From an uncultured bacterium (lineage in GTDB: Bacteria; Actinomycetota; Coriobacteriia; Coriobacteriales; Coriobacteriaceae), in contig CAJMPZ010000013.1 in NCBI GenBank assembly GCA_905215445.1, positions 1 through 42,142 on the forward strand: a stretch of 42,142 nt of DNA, read 5' to 3'. Made by a program: the position numbers and the translations under genes. A model generated the notes under the pieces. It was not told the DNA's origin. It worked only from the letters and a program-made list of their open reading frames with translations, and did no database searches. How positions within the stretch are numbered: position 1 is the stretch's first letter; each line of letters starts with the position of its first letter. Below are positions 8,890-16,010 of the stretch, piece by piece.

Positions 8890-8963
8890 TGGAGCGGGCG
8901 ACGGGAATCGAACCCGCGTCATCAGCTTGGAAGGCTGGGGTTCTACCATTGAACTACGCCCGC
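8890..8963 (-). tRNA. tRNA-Gly (anticodon TCC)
   Basis: The minus strand folds as a full cloverleaf: acceptor GCGGGCG/CGCCCGC, T-arm GGTTCGATTCC, and anticodon loop CTTCCAA with TCC. The CCA end is encoded in the DNA (8890-8892). It reads GGA codons and lies 6 bp after tRNA-Pro in the same transcript. Confidence 0.95.
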
Positions 8964-8969
8964 AAGATA

Positions 8970-9046
8970 TGGTCGGGACGACAGGATTTGAACCTGCGAC
9001 ATCCTGCTCCCAAAGCAGGCGCGCTACCAAACTGCGCCACGTCCCG
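8970..9046 (-). tRNA. tRNA-Pro (anticodon TGG)
   Basis: Minus-strand cloverleaf with acceptor CGGGACG/CGTCCCG, anticodon stem CCTGC/GCAGG with loop TTTGGGA (anticodon TGG), T-arm GGTTCAAATCC and an encoded CCA (8970-8972). It is the promoter-proximal gene of a two-tRNA unit. Confidence 0.95.
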
Positions 9047-9097
9047 AAGGTGTTGAGCAGCTAAGGTCTAAACCTTGCGTGTCCCAAAGCGAAGGAA

Positions 9098-9126
9098 ATT
9101 ATAGGTGAGACTCCCCGCCTGTGCAA
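9098..9126 (-). promoter_or_regulatory. Promoter of the tRNA-Pro/tRNA-Gly unit
   Basis: On the minus strand TTGCAC and a perfect TATAAT are separated by exactly 17 bp. The -10 box is 52 bp before tRNA-Pro. This is the best sigma-70-type promoter in the window. Confidence 0.8.
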
Positions 9127-9137
9127 GCGACGATACC

Positions 9138-10496
9138 CTAGCTCCTCGAATGTGCGACAAACCGGCTATGGAGCAGACCGATCACAAAGGCAACCACGGC
9201 AACCGGTGCCCACGCAGCGCCGATATCTGCCAGCGGCAACGCATCGAACGGTAGCCACGCGCCCGCAAAGAACGCATCGCGGACCGAAGTGATTACGCTC
9301 TGCACCGCGACAACGCCGCCGACCCAGACCCAAACCTGCGGATGTGCGTCGCAAAAGCCGTGCACCAGGCCCATCAGCACCAGCACAATGGCAACGGGAT
9401 ACAAGGCGTTGAGCATGGGCACCGAGAACATAAGGATCACGTCGAGGCCCACGTTGGAAAGCACGCACGAAAATGCGGCGAACACAAAGGCGAGAACCGC
9501 AAAAGGACGGCGCATGGCCTCCTCGGAAGCCTCCGCTCCCCCTTCGACCACATACGTCTCGCAGAAGTAACGCGAGCAGCAGCTGATAAGGCCGATGCAC
9601 ACGTTCATGCAGGCGAGGAAAAAGATCGCAAAGACCACGACCGTGCCGGCAAGACCAAAATGCATAGAGGCCGAACGCGCAAGGATAGCGGCGCCGTTGG
9701 TAGCGTCGGGCATCACGGTGCCGAGCTGCATACCGGCAAGGCCCAAGCCGCAGTAGATGATGGCCATGAGCACGCCGGCGATAACACCAGAGCGCGAAAT
9801 CTCGAAGGCCAAACGCTTGTCATCGGTAACACCCAGCTCATGAATGGTCTCGGCGATGATGATGCCAAAGGCGAGCGACGCGAGCAGGTCCATGGTCTGA
9901 TAGCCGGTCAAAAAGCCCTGCACGGCAGCACCGGCATTATAGGGAGCCTGTGGCGCGGCAGCGGGACCCAGCGGCGAGACCACGGCAGCGCCCACGACCA
10001 ATACGATAAGGGCGATGAGCGCGGGGCCCGTAATGCGGCCGAGTACGCGCGTGATGACGCCGGGACGCAGCGTGAGCGCAAATGCGACGATAAAGAACCC
10101 GACGGCAAACACCAGGCGAGCCGTGGCGAGCGAGACGCCCTCGGGCAGCAGCGGCACCAGCATCTCGAAGGCCGTGGAGCTCGTGCGCGGAATGGCCAGG
10201 CACGGGCCGATAGCCAGATACACCGCCGCGACAAAGAACTCGCCAAATTTGGGGTGCACGCGGCCGGCAAGCTCGCGCGCCGTTCCGGCAAGTGCCACGG
10301 CGATAAAGCCCATAACGGGCAAGCCGATGGCGGCGATGAGAAAGCCAAGCATGGCGACCGGCGTGGCAGAACCTGCCTGCAGCGCCAGCAGCGGCGGAAT
10401 AATGAGGTTGCCGGCGCCAAAGAGCATCGAGAACAGGGCGATACCGACGGTAACGACATGGTCGGAGCGCAGGCCGCGCGGCGCGGATGAGGCCAT
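9138..10496 (-). CDS. brnQ: Branched-chain amino acid transporter, BrnQ/LIVCS family
   Basis: A 452-residue, very hydrophobic protein with about 12 membrane segments. The N-terminal signature ALFSMLFGAGNLIIPP (residues 20-35) is diagnostic for the sodium-coupled leucine/isoleucine/valine carrier family in the inner membrane. Length is usual (about 440). The ATG at 10496 follows AAAGGTGG at good spacing. It stands alone between the terminator of the selenium operon upstream and the tRNA promoter downstream, so it is probably monocistronic. No terminator was recognised after its stop codon. Confidence 0.92.
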   Translation of the reverse strand: MASSAPRGLRSDHVVTVGIALFSMLFGAGNLIIPPLLALQAGSATPVAMLGFLIAAIGLPVMGFIAVALAGTARELAGRVHPKFGEFFVAAVYLAIGPCLAIPRTSSTAFEMLVPLLPEGVSLATARLVFAVGFFIVAFALTLRPGVITRVLGRITGPALIALIVLVVGAAVVSPLGPAAAPQAPYNAGAAVQGFLTGYQTMDLLASLAFGIIIAETIHELGVTDDKRLAFEISRSGVIAGVLMAIIYCGLGLAGMQLGTVMPDATNGAAILARSASMHFGLAGTVVVFAIFFLACMNVCIGLISCCSRYFCETYVVEGGAEASEEAMRRPFAVLAFVFAAFSCVLSNVGLDVILMFSVPMLNALYPVAIVLVLMGLVHGFCDAHPQVWVWVGGVVAVQSVITSVRDAFFAGAWLPFDALPLADIGAAWAPVAVVAFVIGLLHSRFVAHSRS

Positions 10497-10519
10497 GGGA
10501 CCACCTTTCGGGTCGAAAC

Positions 10520-10549
10520 AAAAACGGGACGGGCAAAAGGCCCATCCCG
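10520..10549 (-). terminator. Terminator of the selD operon
   Basis: Minus-strand stem CGGGATGGGC/GCCCGTCCCG (10 bp, one G-U), 5-nt loop, then TTTTTG. It lies 15 bp after the cysteine-desulfurase-like gene and closes the selD-yedF-DUF3343-csd unit. Confidence 0.85.
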
Positions 10550-10563
10550 CAAGTATATACGCT

Positions 10564-11703
10564 TTAGTAAGCTAAATCGCGCAAAGCTTCAATCGCGGCG
10601 TCAACTTCCTCGTCCGTGTTGAAATACCCAAACGAGAAGCGAACGACACCCTGGCGCTCGGTCCCCAACGCGCGGTGCATGAGCGGAGCGCAGTGAGCAC
10701 CGGGGCGCGTCGCAATCCCCCACCCTTGCATGAGCGCATCCGAAATCTCGGCAGAATCGATATCGCCCACGTTGAGCGAGACGATCGCCGAGCGTGTGGG
10801 CAGGTCAAACGCACCGTAGAGCTTAATCCCTGGAATCTCGCGTACACCGGCAAGGAAGCGATCAGCGAGCGCACGCTCGTGGGAAGCAATCGCCTCGACC
10901 CCACCCTGGGCCTCGATAAAGTCGAGGCCGGCAGAAAGGCCGGCGATACCGTGACCGTTGAGCGTGCCCGCCTCAAGGCGCGTGGGCCACTCCCGCGGCT
11001 GCAGCGCATCGAAGCTGTGCACGCCCGTGCCGCCCATGGCCCAAGGAGCCACGTCAATGCCCTCCGCCACGGCCAGGCCACCCGTGCCTTGAGGTCCCAT
11101 GAGCCCCTTGTGGCCGGTAAAGCACACCACGTCGAGCCCCATGGCCCGCATATCGATATGCGCCGTGCCGGCAGACTGCGAGGCATCGACGATCACCAGC
11201 GCACCGGCAGCATGGGCCATAGCGGCCACGCGTGCAATGTCGACCGCGTTGCCGGTCACATTGGAGGCGTGCGTCACCACCACAGCACGCGTGCCCGGCG
11301 TGACCAACCGCTCGAGCTCATCGTAGTCGAGCACGCCGTTCGCGTCGCAGCCCGCGTGCTCAACGGTCACGCCCTGCTCTGCCGCCAGGCGGTTGAGCGG
11401 ACGCAGCACGGAGTTGTGCTCGAGCACCGTTGTGACCACGCGGTCGCCGGGGCGCACCACGCCATTGATGACGGTGTTGAGCGCCGTGGTGGAGTTGGGC
11501 GTAAAACAAACATGGTCAGCACGCGGGCAGCCCAGCAAGCGCGCAAGCTTGGCGCGACAGCCGTGGATGGCACGCGCCGCGTCGAGGGCACCCGACGTGG
11601 CGCCGCGCCCGGCATTGCCGAGCGAGCACATCGCCTGCGTCACGGCATCGATGACCGCCTGCGGCTTGTGCATGGTCGTCGCCGCGTTATCCAGGTAGAT
11701 CAT
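10564..11703 (-). CDS. Cysteine desulfurase-like aminotransferase V linked to selenium genes
   Basis: A 379-residue PLP enzyme of the NifS/IscS fold. Visible features are the N-terminal YLDNAATT (3-10), the DASQ segment (173-176) and the PLP lysine Lys199 in FTGHKGLMGPQG. It resembles the cysteine desulfurase subfamily (TIGR01977 type) that comparative genomics ties to SelD and selenium-dependent molybdenum hydroxylases. A likely role is releasing sulfur or selenium from cysteine or selenocysteine for selenophosphate or for the Mo site; this is inference. The start at ATG 11703 is set by GGGAGGT six bases upstream; it overlaps the TGA of the DUF3343 gene (ATGA). Last gene of the operon. Confidence 0.88.
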   Translation of the reverse strand: MIYLDNAATTMHKPQAVIDAVTQAMCSLGNAGRGATSGALDAARAIHGCRAKLARLLGCPRADHVCFTPNSTTALNTVINGVVRPGDRVVTTVLEHNSVLRPLNRLAAEQGVTVEHAGCDANGVLDYDELERLVTPGTRAVVVTHASNVTGNAVDIARVAAMAHAAGALVIVDASQSAGTAHIDMRAMGLDVVCFTGHKGLMGPQGTGGLAVAEGIDVAPWAMGGTGVHSFDALQPREWPTRLEAGTLNGHGIAGLSAGLDFIEAQGGVEAIASHERALADRFLAGVREIPGIKLYGAFDLPTRSAIVSLNVGDIDSAEISDALMQGWGIATRPGAHCAPLMHRALGTERQGVVRFSFGYFNTDEEVDAAIEALRDLAY

Positions 11704-11951
11704 CGCACGACCTCCCACATATCAATCACGGTATAGCCCTCGGTGGGAACGCCCGCCGCGGCAAGTTCGCTGCGCAGCAGCTCCTCATCGGCAGGCAACG
11801 CCTTCCACGCCAGACCGCAGCCGGCAGCGACCTCCCCGGGCACGGGAATCGTTCGCCCGGGAAGGCCGCGCTCGATGCACAGGGACTCGCAACCCATGGC
11901 GGCCGCCGTGGTGGGAAACGTGATGACAAGCGCCGGGCGCTTCTCCCTCAT
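11700..11951 (-). CDS. DUF3343 protein, putative sulfur/selenium carrier
   Basis: An 83-residue protein resembling the DUF3343 family, small proteins found beside YedF and SelD in genomes with selenium-dependent molybdenum hydroxylases. The fold is expected to be ferredoxin-like. It has three cysteines: two in GCESLC (about 20-25) and one in AAGCGLAW (about 45). The IPVPGEVAAGCG stretch matches the conserved PVPR..S..CG region of the family as I recall it. The ATG at 11951 has GGAG seven bases upstream. It overlaps the next gene by 4 bp and starts 19 bp after yedF. Biochemical function is unproven; carriage of Se or S between the desulfurase and SelD/YedF is a reasonable guess. Confidence 0.75.
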   Translation of the reverse strand: MREKRPALVITFPTTAAAMGCESLCIERGLPGRTIPVPGEVAAGCGLAWKALPADEELLRSELAAAGVPTEGYTVIDMWEVVR

Positions 11952-11970
11952 GGCAACTCCAACCAATACG

Positions 11971-12597
11971 CTACGGGCGCACGACGCGCACGGCCTGCTC
12001 CATCTTCTCCACGATCACATACATGTTGGTGACCTCGCCCACCGCAAGCTGGTCTTTAATGCCATAGTGGTCGAGACAGGTACCGCAGGTGAGAATCTCG
12101 ACACCCTGCTCGGCCAGGCCCTTCAGGTCGTCGAGCACTGGAGATCCCTCGACGGTCAGCTTGGCACCGCCGTTGTAGAACAGCATAGTCGCGGGCAGCT
12201 CCTCCTGCTGCGTCACGGCAAAGATGAAGGCCTTCATGAGCTTGTGGCCCAGCACGTCGTCGCCACGGCCCATGCAGTCGGTGTAGACGGAAATGACGAG
12301 CTTGCCCTTGCCGGCGCTGGCGTCGCAGAAAGCGGCACCGTCCTGCTCGGGGTCCGCAACGGCCACGGCACCGGCGGTCGCGACACTCACGTGCCACTCG
12401 GCGTTCGAGATCTTCTCGACCGAAGCCGTGCAGCCCTTCTCCTGCGCCATCTTGGAGATGTTCTTGACGGCGGTCTCGTTGTCGACCGAGGTCACCACGG
12501 CACCCTCGCCATCAAGCTGTTTGAGTGCCTTAAGCGTCTTGACGACGGGCAGCGGGCAGGCATCGCCCATGGCATTGACTTCAATCTTGATAGACAT
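11971..12597 (-). CDS. yedF: Selenium metabolism protein YedF (TusA-DsrE fusion)
   Basis: A 208-residue protein with an N-terminal TusA-like domain, whose CPLP motif gives the conserved cysteine Cys14 (GDACPLPVVKT), and a C-terminal DsrE-like domain with VYTDCMGRG and ILTCGTCLDHYG near 170-180. This two-domain form is the 'selenium metabolism protein YedF' type found next to selD. TusA proteins relay persulfide sulfur; here relay of selenium is the usual proposal, not proved. A good site (AAAGGAT) precedes the ATG at 12597. It lies 60 bp after selD, with a hairpin in between, and is followed by the DUF3343 gene. Confidence 0.9.
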   Translation of the reverse strand: MSIKIEVNAMGDACPLPVVKTLKALKQLDGEGAVVTSVDNETAVKNISKMAQEKGCTASVEKISNAEWHVSVATAGAVAVADPEQDGAAFCDASAGKGKLVISVYTDCMGRGDDVLGHKLMKAFIFAVTQQEELPATMLFYNGGAKLTVEGSPVLDDLKGLAEQGVEILTCGTCLDHYGIKDQLAVGEVTNMYVIVEKMEQAVRVVRP

Positions 12598-12617
12598 AGC
12601 TACATCCTTTCAAAAGG

Positions 12618-12641
12618 GACCGCCCAGAACAGTAGGCGGTC
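12618..12641 (-). promoter_or_regulatory. Hairpin between selD and yedF
   Basis: Minus-strand 7-bp stem GACCGCC/GGCGGTC with a 10-nt loop, followed by CCCTTTTG and then the yedF ribosome binding site AAAGGAT. The short T run could give partial termination or set the 3' end of a selD mRNA. Confidence 0.4.
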
Positions 12642-12657
12642 GCATAAACGGTTTTCT

Positions 12658-13707
12658 TTAATGCACAACGCGAACAGCAGGACCGCTCGGCATCGCCTCG
12701 CACACGCGCCCGATAACGGCGGCGATGCACCCCTCGGCATCCAGGCGACGCGCAAGCTCATCCACATCCGCCGCGGGCGCCGCGATAAGCAGGCCACCAG
12801 ACGTCTGCGGATCGTACAGCGCGTCGAGCATGCCCGGCTCCAGGTCCTCGTCGGCAGCCACACGCGGGCCAAAAAAGTCCTGGTTGCGGTAGGAGCCCGC
12901 TGGGATAATGCCCAGACGCGCCATGTCGAGCACCTGATCAAAGAGCGGCACCGCCCCCGACGCAAGCTCAACCTGCACGCCCGAGCCCTCGGCCATCTCG
13001 CACGCGTGCCCGATCAGGCCAAAGCCCGTGACATCGGTGCAGCCGTGAAGCTCAAGTCCCTCGGCCAGACGAATCGGCGCCTCGTTGAGGGTGCGCATCG
13101 AGTCAAACATGGCTGCGGCCTCGTCCTGCTCGATGAGCTCGCCCTTAATGGCCGTGGTGATGATGCCAGAGCCGATCGCCTTGGTCAGCAACAGGACATC
13201 GCCAGCGCGCGCGCCGCTGTTGGCGAGCATGCGGTCGAGCGAGACAAAGCCGCTCACGGACAGGCCGTACTTGGGCTCGTCGTCGTTGATGGTATGGCCG
13301 CCCGCGATAGAGCAACCGGCCTCGACGCACTTATCGGCACCGCCTGCCAAAATCTTGCCGGCAACCTCAACGCCCAGGCAGCTCGGGATGCACAGCAAGT
13401 TCATGGCATGGCTCGGCCGCCCGCCCATGGCGTAGATGTCCGACAGCGAGTTGGCCGCGGCGATCTGGCCAAACAGGAACGGGTCGTCGACCATCGGCGG
13501 GAAGAAGTCGATGGACTGCACGAGCCCCAGGTTCTCCCCTACGCGGAAGACGCTCGCATCGTCGGAGGTATCGAACCCCACGAGCAGGTTGTCGTTATGC
13601 ACATTGGGTAAGTCGCCCAGGACCTGGGCGAGGGCTCCAGGAGCCAACTTAGCGGCTCAACCGCTCGCGGCAGTCATAGACGTGAGCTTAATCTGATCGT
13701 CAGGCAT
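12658..13707 (-). CDS. selD: Selenide, water dikinase SelD, a selenoprotein (Sec17 at in-frame UGA)
   Basis: A 349-residue enzyme that makes selenophosphate from selenide and ATP, the donor for SelA. The ATG at 13707 follows GAGGGGAGG. The frame runs MPDDQIKLTSMTAASG, then TGA at 13659-13657, then AAKLAPGALAQVLGDLP. The TGA sits where other SelD proteins have the catalytic Cys or Sec, three residues before the essential lysine (Lys20). Downstream the protein matches the PurM/SelD fold over its full usual length (E. coli 347), for example GFDTSDDASV and GGHTINDDEPKYG. An annotation that starts at the TTG at 13647 would lose 20 residues and the active site. selA and selB nearby make readthrough plausible. 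First gene of the selenium operon. Confidence 0.95.
13620..13659 (-). promoter_or_regulatory. Candidate bacterial SECIS hairpin in selD
   Basis: Just downstream of the in-frame UGA (13659-13657) the minus strand can form GGCTC-CTG-GAGCC (13645-13633). The apical loop begins 16 nt after the UGA, in the range known for bacterial SECIS elements. The lower stem is weak, so the exact fold is uncertain. Confidence 0.55.
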
Positions 13708-13734
13708 CGATACCTCCCCTCATCGGTCAATCAT

Positions 13735-13748
13735 TTTCTCTCAGTATA
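13735..13748 (-). promoter_or_regulatory. selD -10 region with 14-bp sequence shared with moeA
   Basis: The minus strand reads TATACTGAGAGAAA, with TATACT as a likely -10 box 36 bp before the selD start. The identical 14 bp occurs at the moeA promoter (23187-23200). No good -35 box is seen at either site, which suggests help from an activator or another sigma factor. Confidence 0.5.
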
Positions 13749-13777
13749 CGCATGAATGCGAGCCCAAGGCGGATGCA

Positions 13778-14542
13778 TTAATTGAGCGCCTGTGCGCGAA
13801 TCGCCGCGCCGATGGCACCGGCAAAGCGAGCCTGGGGCGAGGTGGTCACCGGCGACCCCAGTAGCTCGCCCAACCGCTCCACAACGTAGGCGTTCTCGCA
13901 CAGGCCTCCCGTCAGGTAGTACGGAGCACCCGCCGCCTGCCCGGCCATGGTCGCCACGCGCGAGACCACGCTGTCGATCACACCACGGGCGATGTTCTCG
14001 CGCGGCTCACCGCGACCGATCAGGCTGATGACCTCGCTTTCGGCAAACACCGTGCACATGCTGCTGATCTTGGTAGGCTCGCCGGAACGCGCCAGGTCGG
14101 CCATCTGCTGCTGGGAAATGCCCAGGCGGTCGGCCATGATCTCCAAAAAGCGCCCCGTGCCGGCGGCGCACTTGTCGTTCATGGCAAACTTGGCCACGCG
14201 GCCACTTTTAAGCTGAATGACCTTGGTATCCTGGCCGCCCACATCGATCACGGTGCCATGGTCACCAAACAGACGCACGGCACCGGTACCGTGGCAGGTG
14301 ATCTCGGTCACGACCTTGTGCGCATAGGGCACGGCGACACGACCGTAGCCGGTCGCGATCACGCGCACGTCGTCGGCTGTCACGCCATAGCCGGCCGCTG
14401 CCAGTGCCTCGCGCAGCCGCTCGGAAGCATCGACCGAGGAGAACCCGGTTGGCTGCACGCACGTCCACGCCAATGAACCCTCCCCGTCGACCACAGCAGC
14501 CTTAGCCGCCGTAGACCCGATATCAATCCCGATCCCTATCAT
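13778..14542 (-). CDS. yjiL: ATP-dependent activator of double-cubane/2-hydroxyacyl-CoA dehydratase proteins (YjiL-like)
   Basis: A 254-residue ASKHA-fold ATPase of the HgdC/BadF/YjiL family. Such dimeric activators hold one [4Fe-4S] cluster between subunits and use ATP hydrolysis to push low-potential electrons into a partner. Visible features are the phosphate-binding GIDIGSTAAK (5-14), IDVGGQDTKVI (99-109), and the two cluster cysteines Cys125 (NDKCAAGTGRF) and Cys163 (SSMCTVFAESE), at the spacing known from HgdC. It closely resembles E. coli YjiL as I remember it. It follows the YjiM-like gene, separated by a structured repeat, and precedes selD by 70 bp. Confidence 0.9.
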   Translation of the reverse strand: MIGIGIDIGSTAAKAAVVDGEGSLAWTCVQPTGFSSVDASERLREALAAAGYGVTADDVRVIATGYGRVAVPYAHKVVTEITCHGTGAVRLFGDHGTVIDVGGQDTKVIQLKSGRVAKFAMNDKCAAGTGRFLEIMADRLGISQQQMADLARSGEPTKISSMCTVFAESEVISLIGRGEPRENIARGVIDSVVSRVATMAGQAAGAPYYLTGGLCENAYVVERLGELLGSPVTTSPQARFAGAIGAAIRAQALN

Positions 14543-14593
14543 GGCTCTCTCCTCATCAAAACATCAAAGACAGTGGCGAGTTCAGGCGCCTTA

Positions 14594-14703
14594 GCTCTAG
14601 GTTTCTCAGGTGCCGGAGGTTGCCCCGAAAGAGGAGCGTAGCGTACTTTGGTACGCAAGCGACGGTTTGAGGGGCAAGATCCGGTGCCTGAGGAAGCTAG
14701 AGC
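14594..14703. repeat. Structured element, copy 1 (between YjiM-like and YjiL-like genes)
   Basis: An imperfect outer stem of about 24 bp (starting GCTCTAG at 14594, ending CTAGAGC at 14703) encloses a TTGCCCC/GGGGCAA stem, the core GAAAGAGGAGCGTA, a GCGTAC-tttg-GTACGC hairpin and AAGCGACGGTTTGAG. On the plus strand several positions pair as G-U that become A-C mismatches on the minus strand, so the plus-strand RNA folds better. The right arm includes the stop codon of the YjiM-like gene. No T tract follows on either strand. Confidence 0.75.
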
Positions 14704-15860
14704 GTCTCGATAAAGGCGGCGATACGGGTCTCAATCTGGCCCATGTCACCGTTGCTGTAGTCGGTCTCGATCTTCATATACGGAATACCCGCACCCTCGA
14801 CAGCCTCCTGCATGCGCGCACTCTCCACGTTAAAGGTGTGGCAGGCCTGCAGCACGCTCTCCACCACGCCATCGACATGATACTTCTCGCACATGGCCAG
14901 CGTGTTTTCCATACGACCGTCGTTGGGCGTCATGACCGAGCAGTTGATGTCCAGGTAGCGGTCGGCGATGGCGCGCAGGATGTCGGGAGCCTCCGGGTCG
15001 ATCATCATCGCCGCCGTGCGCTCGCCCGAGCAGTCGTCCATGCACACGACCACGCCGCCGTTGGACTCGATAGTGCGGCCGATTTTGTTGATCACGCCGC
15101 CCACCGGGCAACCGGTGATCAGAATGCGCTTGGCATCCGCCGCAACCGGGCGCTCGCCCGCGTCGTAGGCCTCGCGCAGCTTGGCGACCTTTTGCTCCAG
15201 CTGCTCCGTATAGGTCTCGATATCAAAGCTGAACGTGCCGGCGAACATGGTGCTCATCAGGTCGACGCCGCTCATGGCCGCCGGCTGGTTGGCCTGCAGC
15301 GCGAACATATCGAGCTGTGCCGCACGCAGACGGTTGCGGCGTCGGACGGCGGCGCGCAGGTCGTCATCAGTAATCGTAATGCCGTAGAAGTTCTCGAGCT
15401 CCTCCTTGAGCAGGCGGCATTCCTCGTACCAGCCTTCACGCTCGTAGGCGCGATCGCGACCCTGTGGAAGATGCAGAATGTGTGTGCGCTTGAGCTCGTT
15501 GAGTAGCTCGTACATCTTCTTCTTGCCGTCGCAGGTGGTCTCACCGATGATCATGTCGCTAAAGTACGTAAACGGGCACTTTTGCGAGTAGGCAAAGCCG
15601 TACGTCGATTTGATGAGCGGACACAGATTTGCCGGCAGCACTTTCTCGGCCTCGGGGATCACCTCATCGGACGTACCGCACAGAGCGACACTTGCGGCCC
15701 CCGCGGCATCGATAATCTCGAGCGGCGTATAGCTGCACAAAAAGCCGACCAGGCGATTGCCCGCCTGCTTATAATCCTTAACGCGAATAAACGCGGCCTT
15801 GCGCTGCTCGTTGAACTCCTCAAACGTGCTGGGCAACGGCTGCTCAATATTTTCCGACAT
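14697..15860 (-). CDS. yjiM: Double-cubane cluster / 2-hydroxyacyl-CoA dehydratase family protein (YjiM-like)
   Basis: A 387-residue Fe-S protein of the HgdB-type family. Conserved cysteines include Cys42, Cys61, Cys80 (NLCPLIKSTYGF), Cys95, the GETTCDGKKKMYE motif, and a C-terminal VLQACHTFNVES. The whole chain closely matches E. coli YjiM, a relative of the double-cubane [8Fe-9S] proteins that reduce small molecules using an ATP-driven activator. A true 2-hydroxyacyl-CoA dehydratase would also need two different subunits; a longer paralogue lies upstream, so that option stays open. The ATG at 15860 is preceded by AGGAG; the upstream open extension reads through the structured repeat and was rejected. 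Physiological substrate unknown. Confidence 0.88.
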   Translation of the reverse strand: MSENIEQPLPSTFEEFNEQRKAAFIRVKDYKQAGNRLVGFLCSYTPLEIIDAAGAASVALCGTSDEVIPEAEKVLPANLCPLIKSTYGFAYSQKCPFTYFSDMIIGETTCDGKKKMYELLNELKRTHILHLPQGRDRAYEREGWYEECRLLKEELENFYGITITDDDLRAAVRRRNRLRAAQLDMFALQANQPAAMSGVDLMSTMFAGTFSFDIETYTEQLEQKVAKLREAYDAGERPVAADAKRILITGCPVGGVINKIGRTIESNGGVVVCMDDCSGERTAAMMIDPEAPDILRAIADRYLDINCSVMTPNDGRMENTLAMCEKYHVDGVVESVLQACHTFNVESARMQEAVEGAGIPYMKIETDYSNGDMGQIETRIAAFIETL

Positions 15861-15892
15861 ATAACTCCTAAACCTTTTAACCAACCAAGGAA

Positions 15893-15996
15893 GCGGCTTT
15901 CCCAGGTGCCCGAGGTTGCCGTGAAAGAGGCGCGCCGCGTACTTTCGCACGCAAGCGACGGTTTGAACGGCAAGATCGGGTGCCTGGGAAAGCCGC
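15893..15996. repeat. Structured element, copy 2 (between the two YjiM-type genes)
   Basis: Outer stem GCGGCTTTCCCAGG-TG-CCCGA pairs with TCGGG-TG-CCTGGGAAAGCCGC; the TG/TG step is a tandem G-U on the plus-strand RNA. Inside are TTGCCGT/ACGGCAA, the core GAAAGAGGCGCG, a GCGTAC-tttc-GCACGC hairpin and AAGCGACGGTTTGAA. The core is nearly the same as copy 1, while the outer arm sequence differs. Confidence 0.75.
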
Positions 15997-16010
15997 CGGG
16001 ACGGATAGCC

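Noticed and set aside
8890..9046. One of the two tRNA genes as tRNA-Sec, given the selA/selB context
   Set aside because: Both have normal lengths and anticodons TCC and TGG. tRNA-Sec would have a TCA anticodon and a long variable arm.
11743..13611. 622-codon plus-strand open frame across DUF3343, yedF and selD
   Set aside because: It runs antisense to three recognisable selenium genes, its composition is that of a reverse-complement shadow, and it lacks any motif.
13647..13649. TTG as the start of selD
   Set aside because: The frame continues upstream through an in-frame UGA in the SelD active-site context to an ATG with a strong site. The TTG would give a protein without its catalytic residue.
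14543..16010. The structured elements read as Rho-independent terminators
   Set aside because: Stems are far longer than usual, the core loops are conserved between copies, and no T tract follows on either strand.
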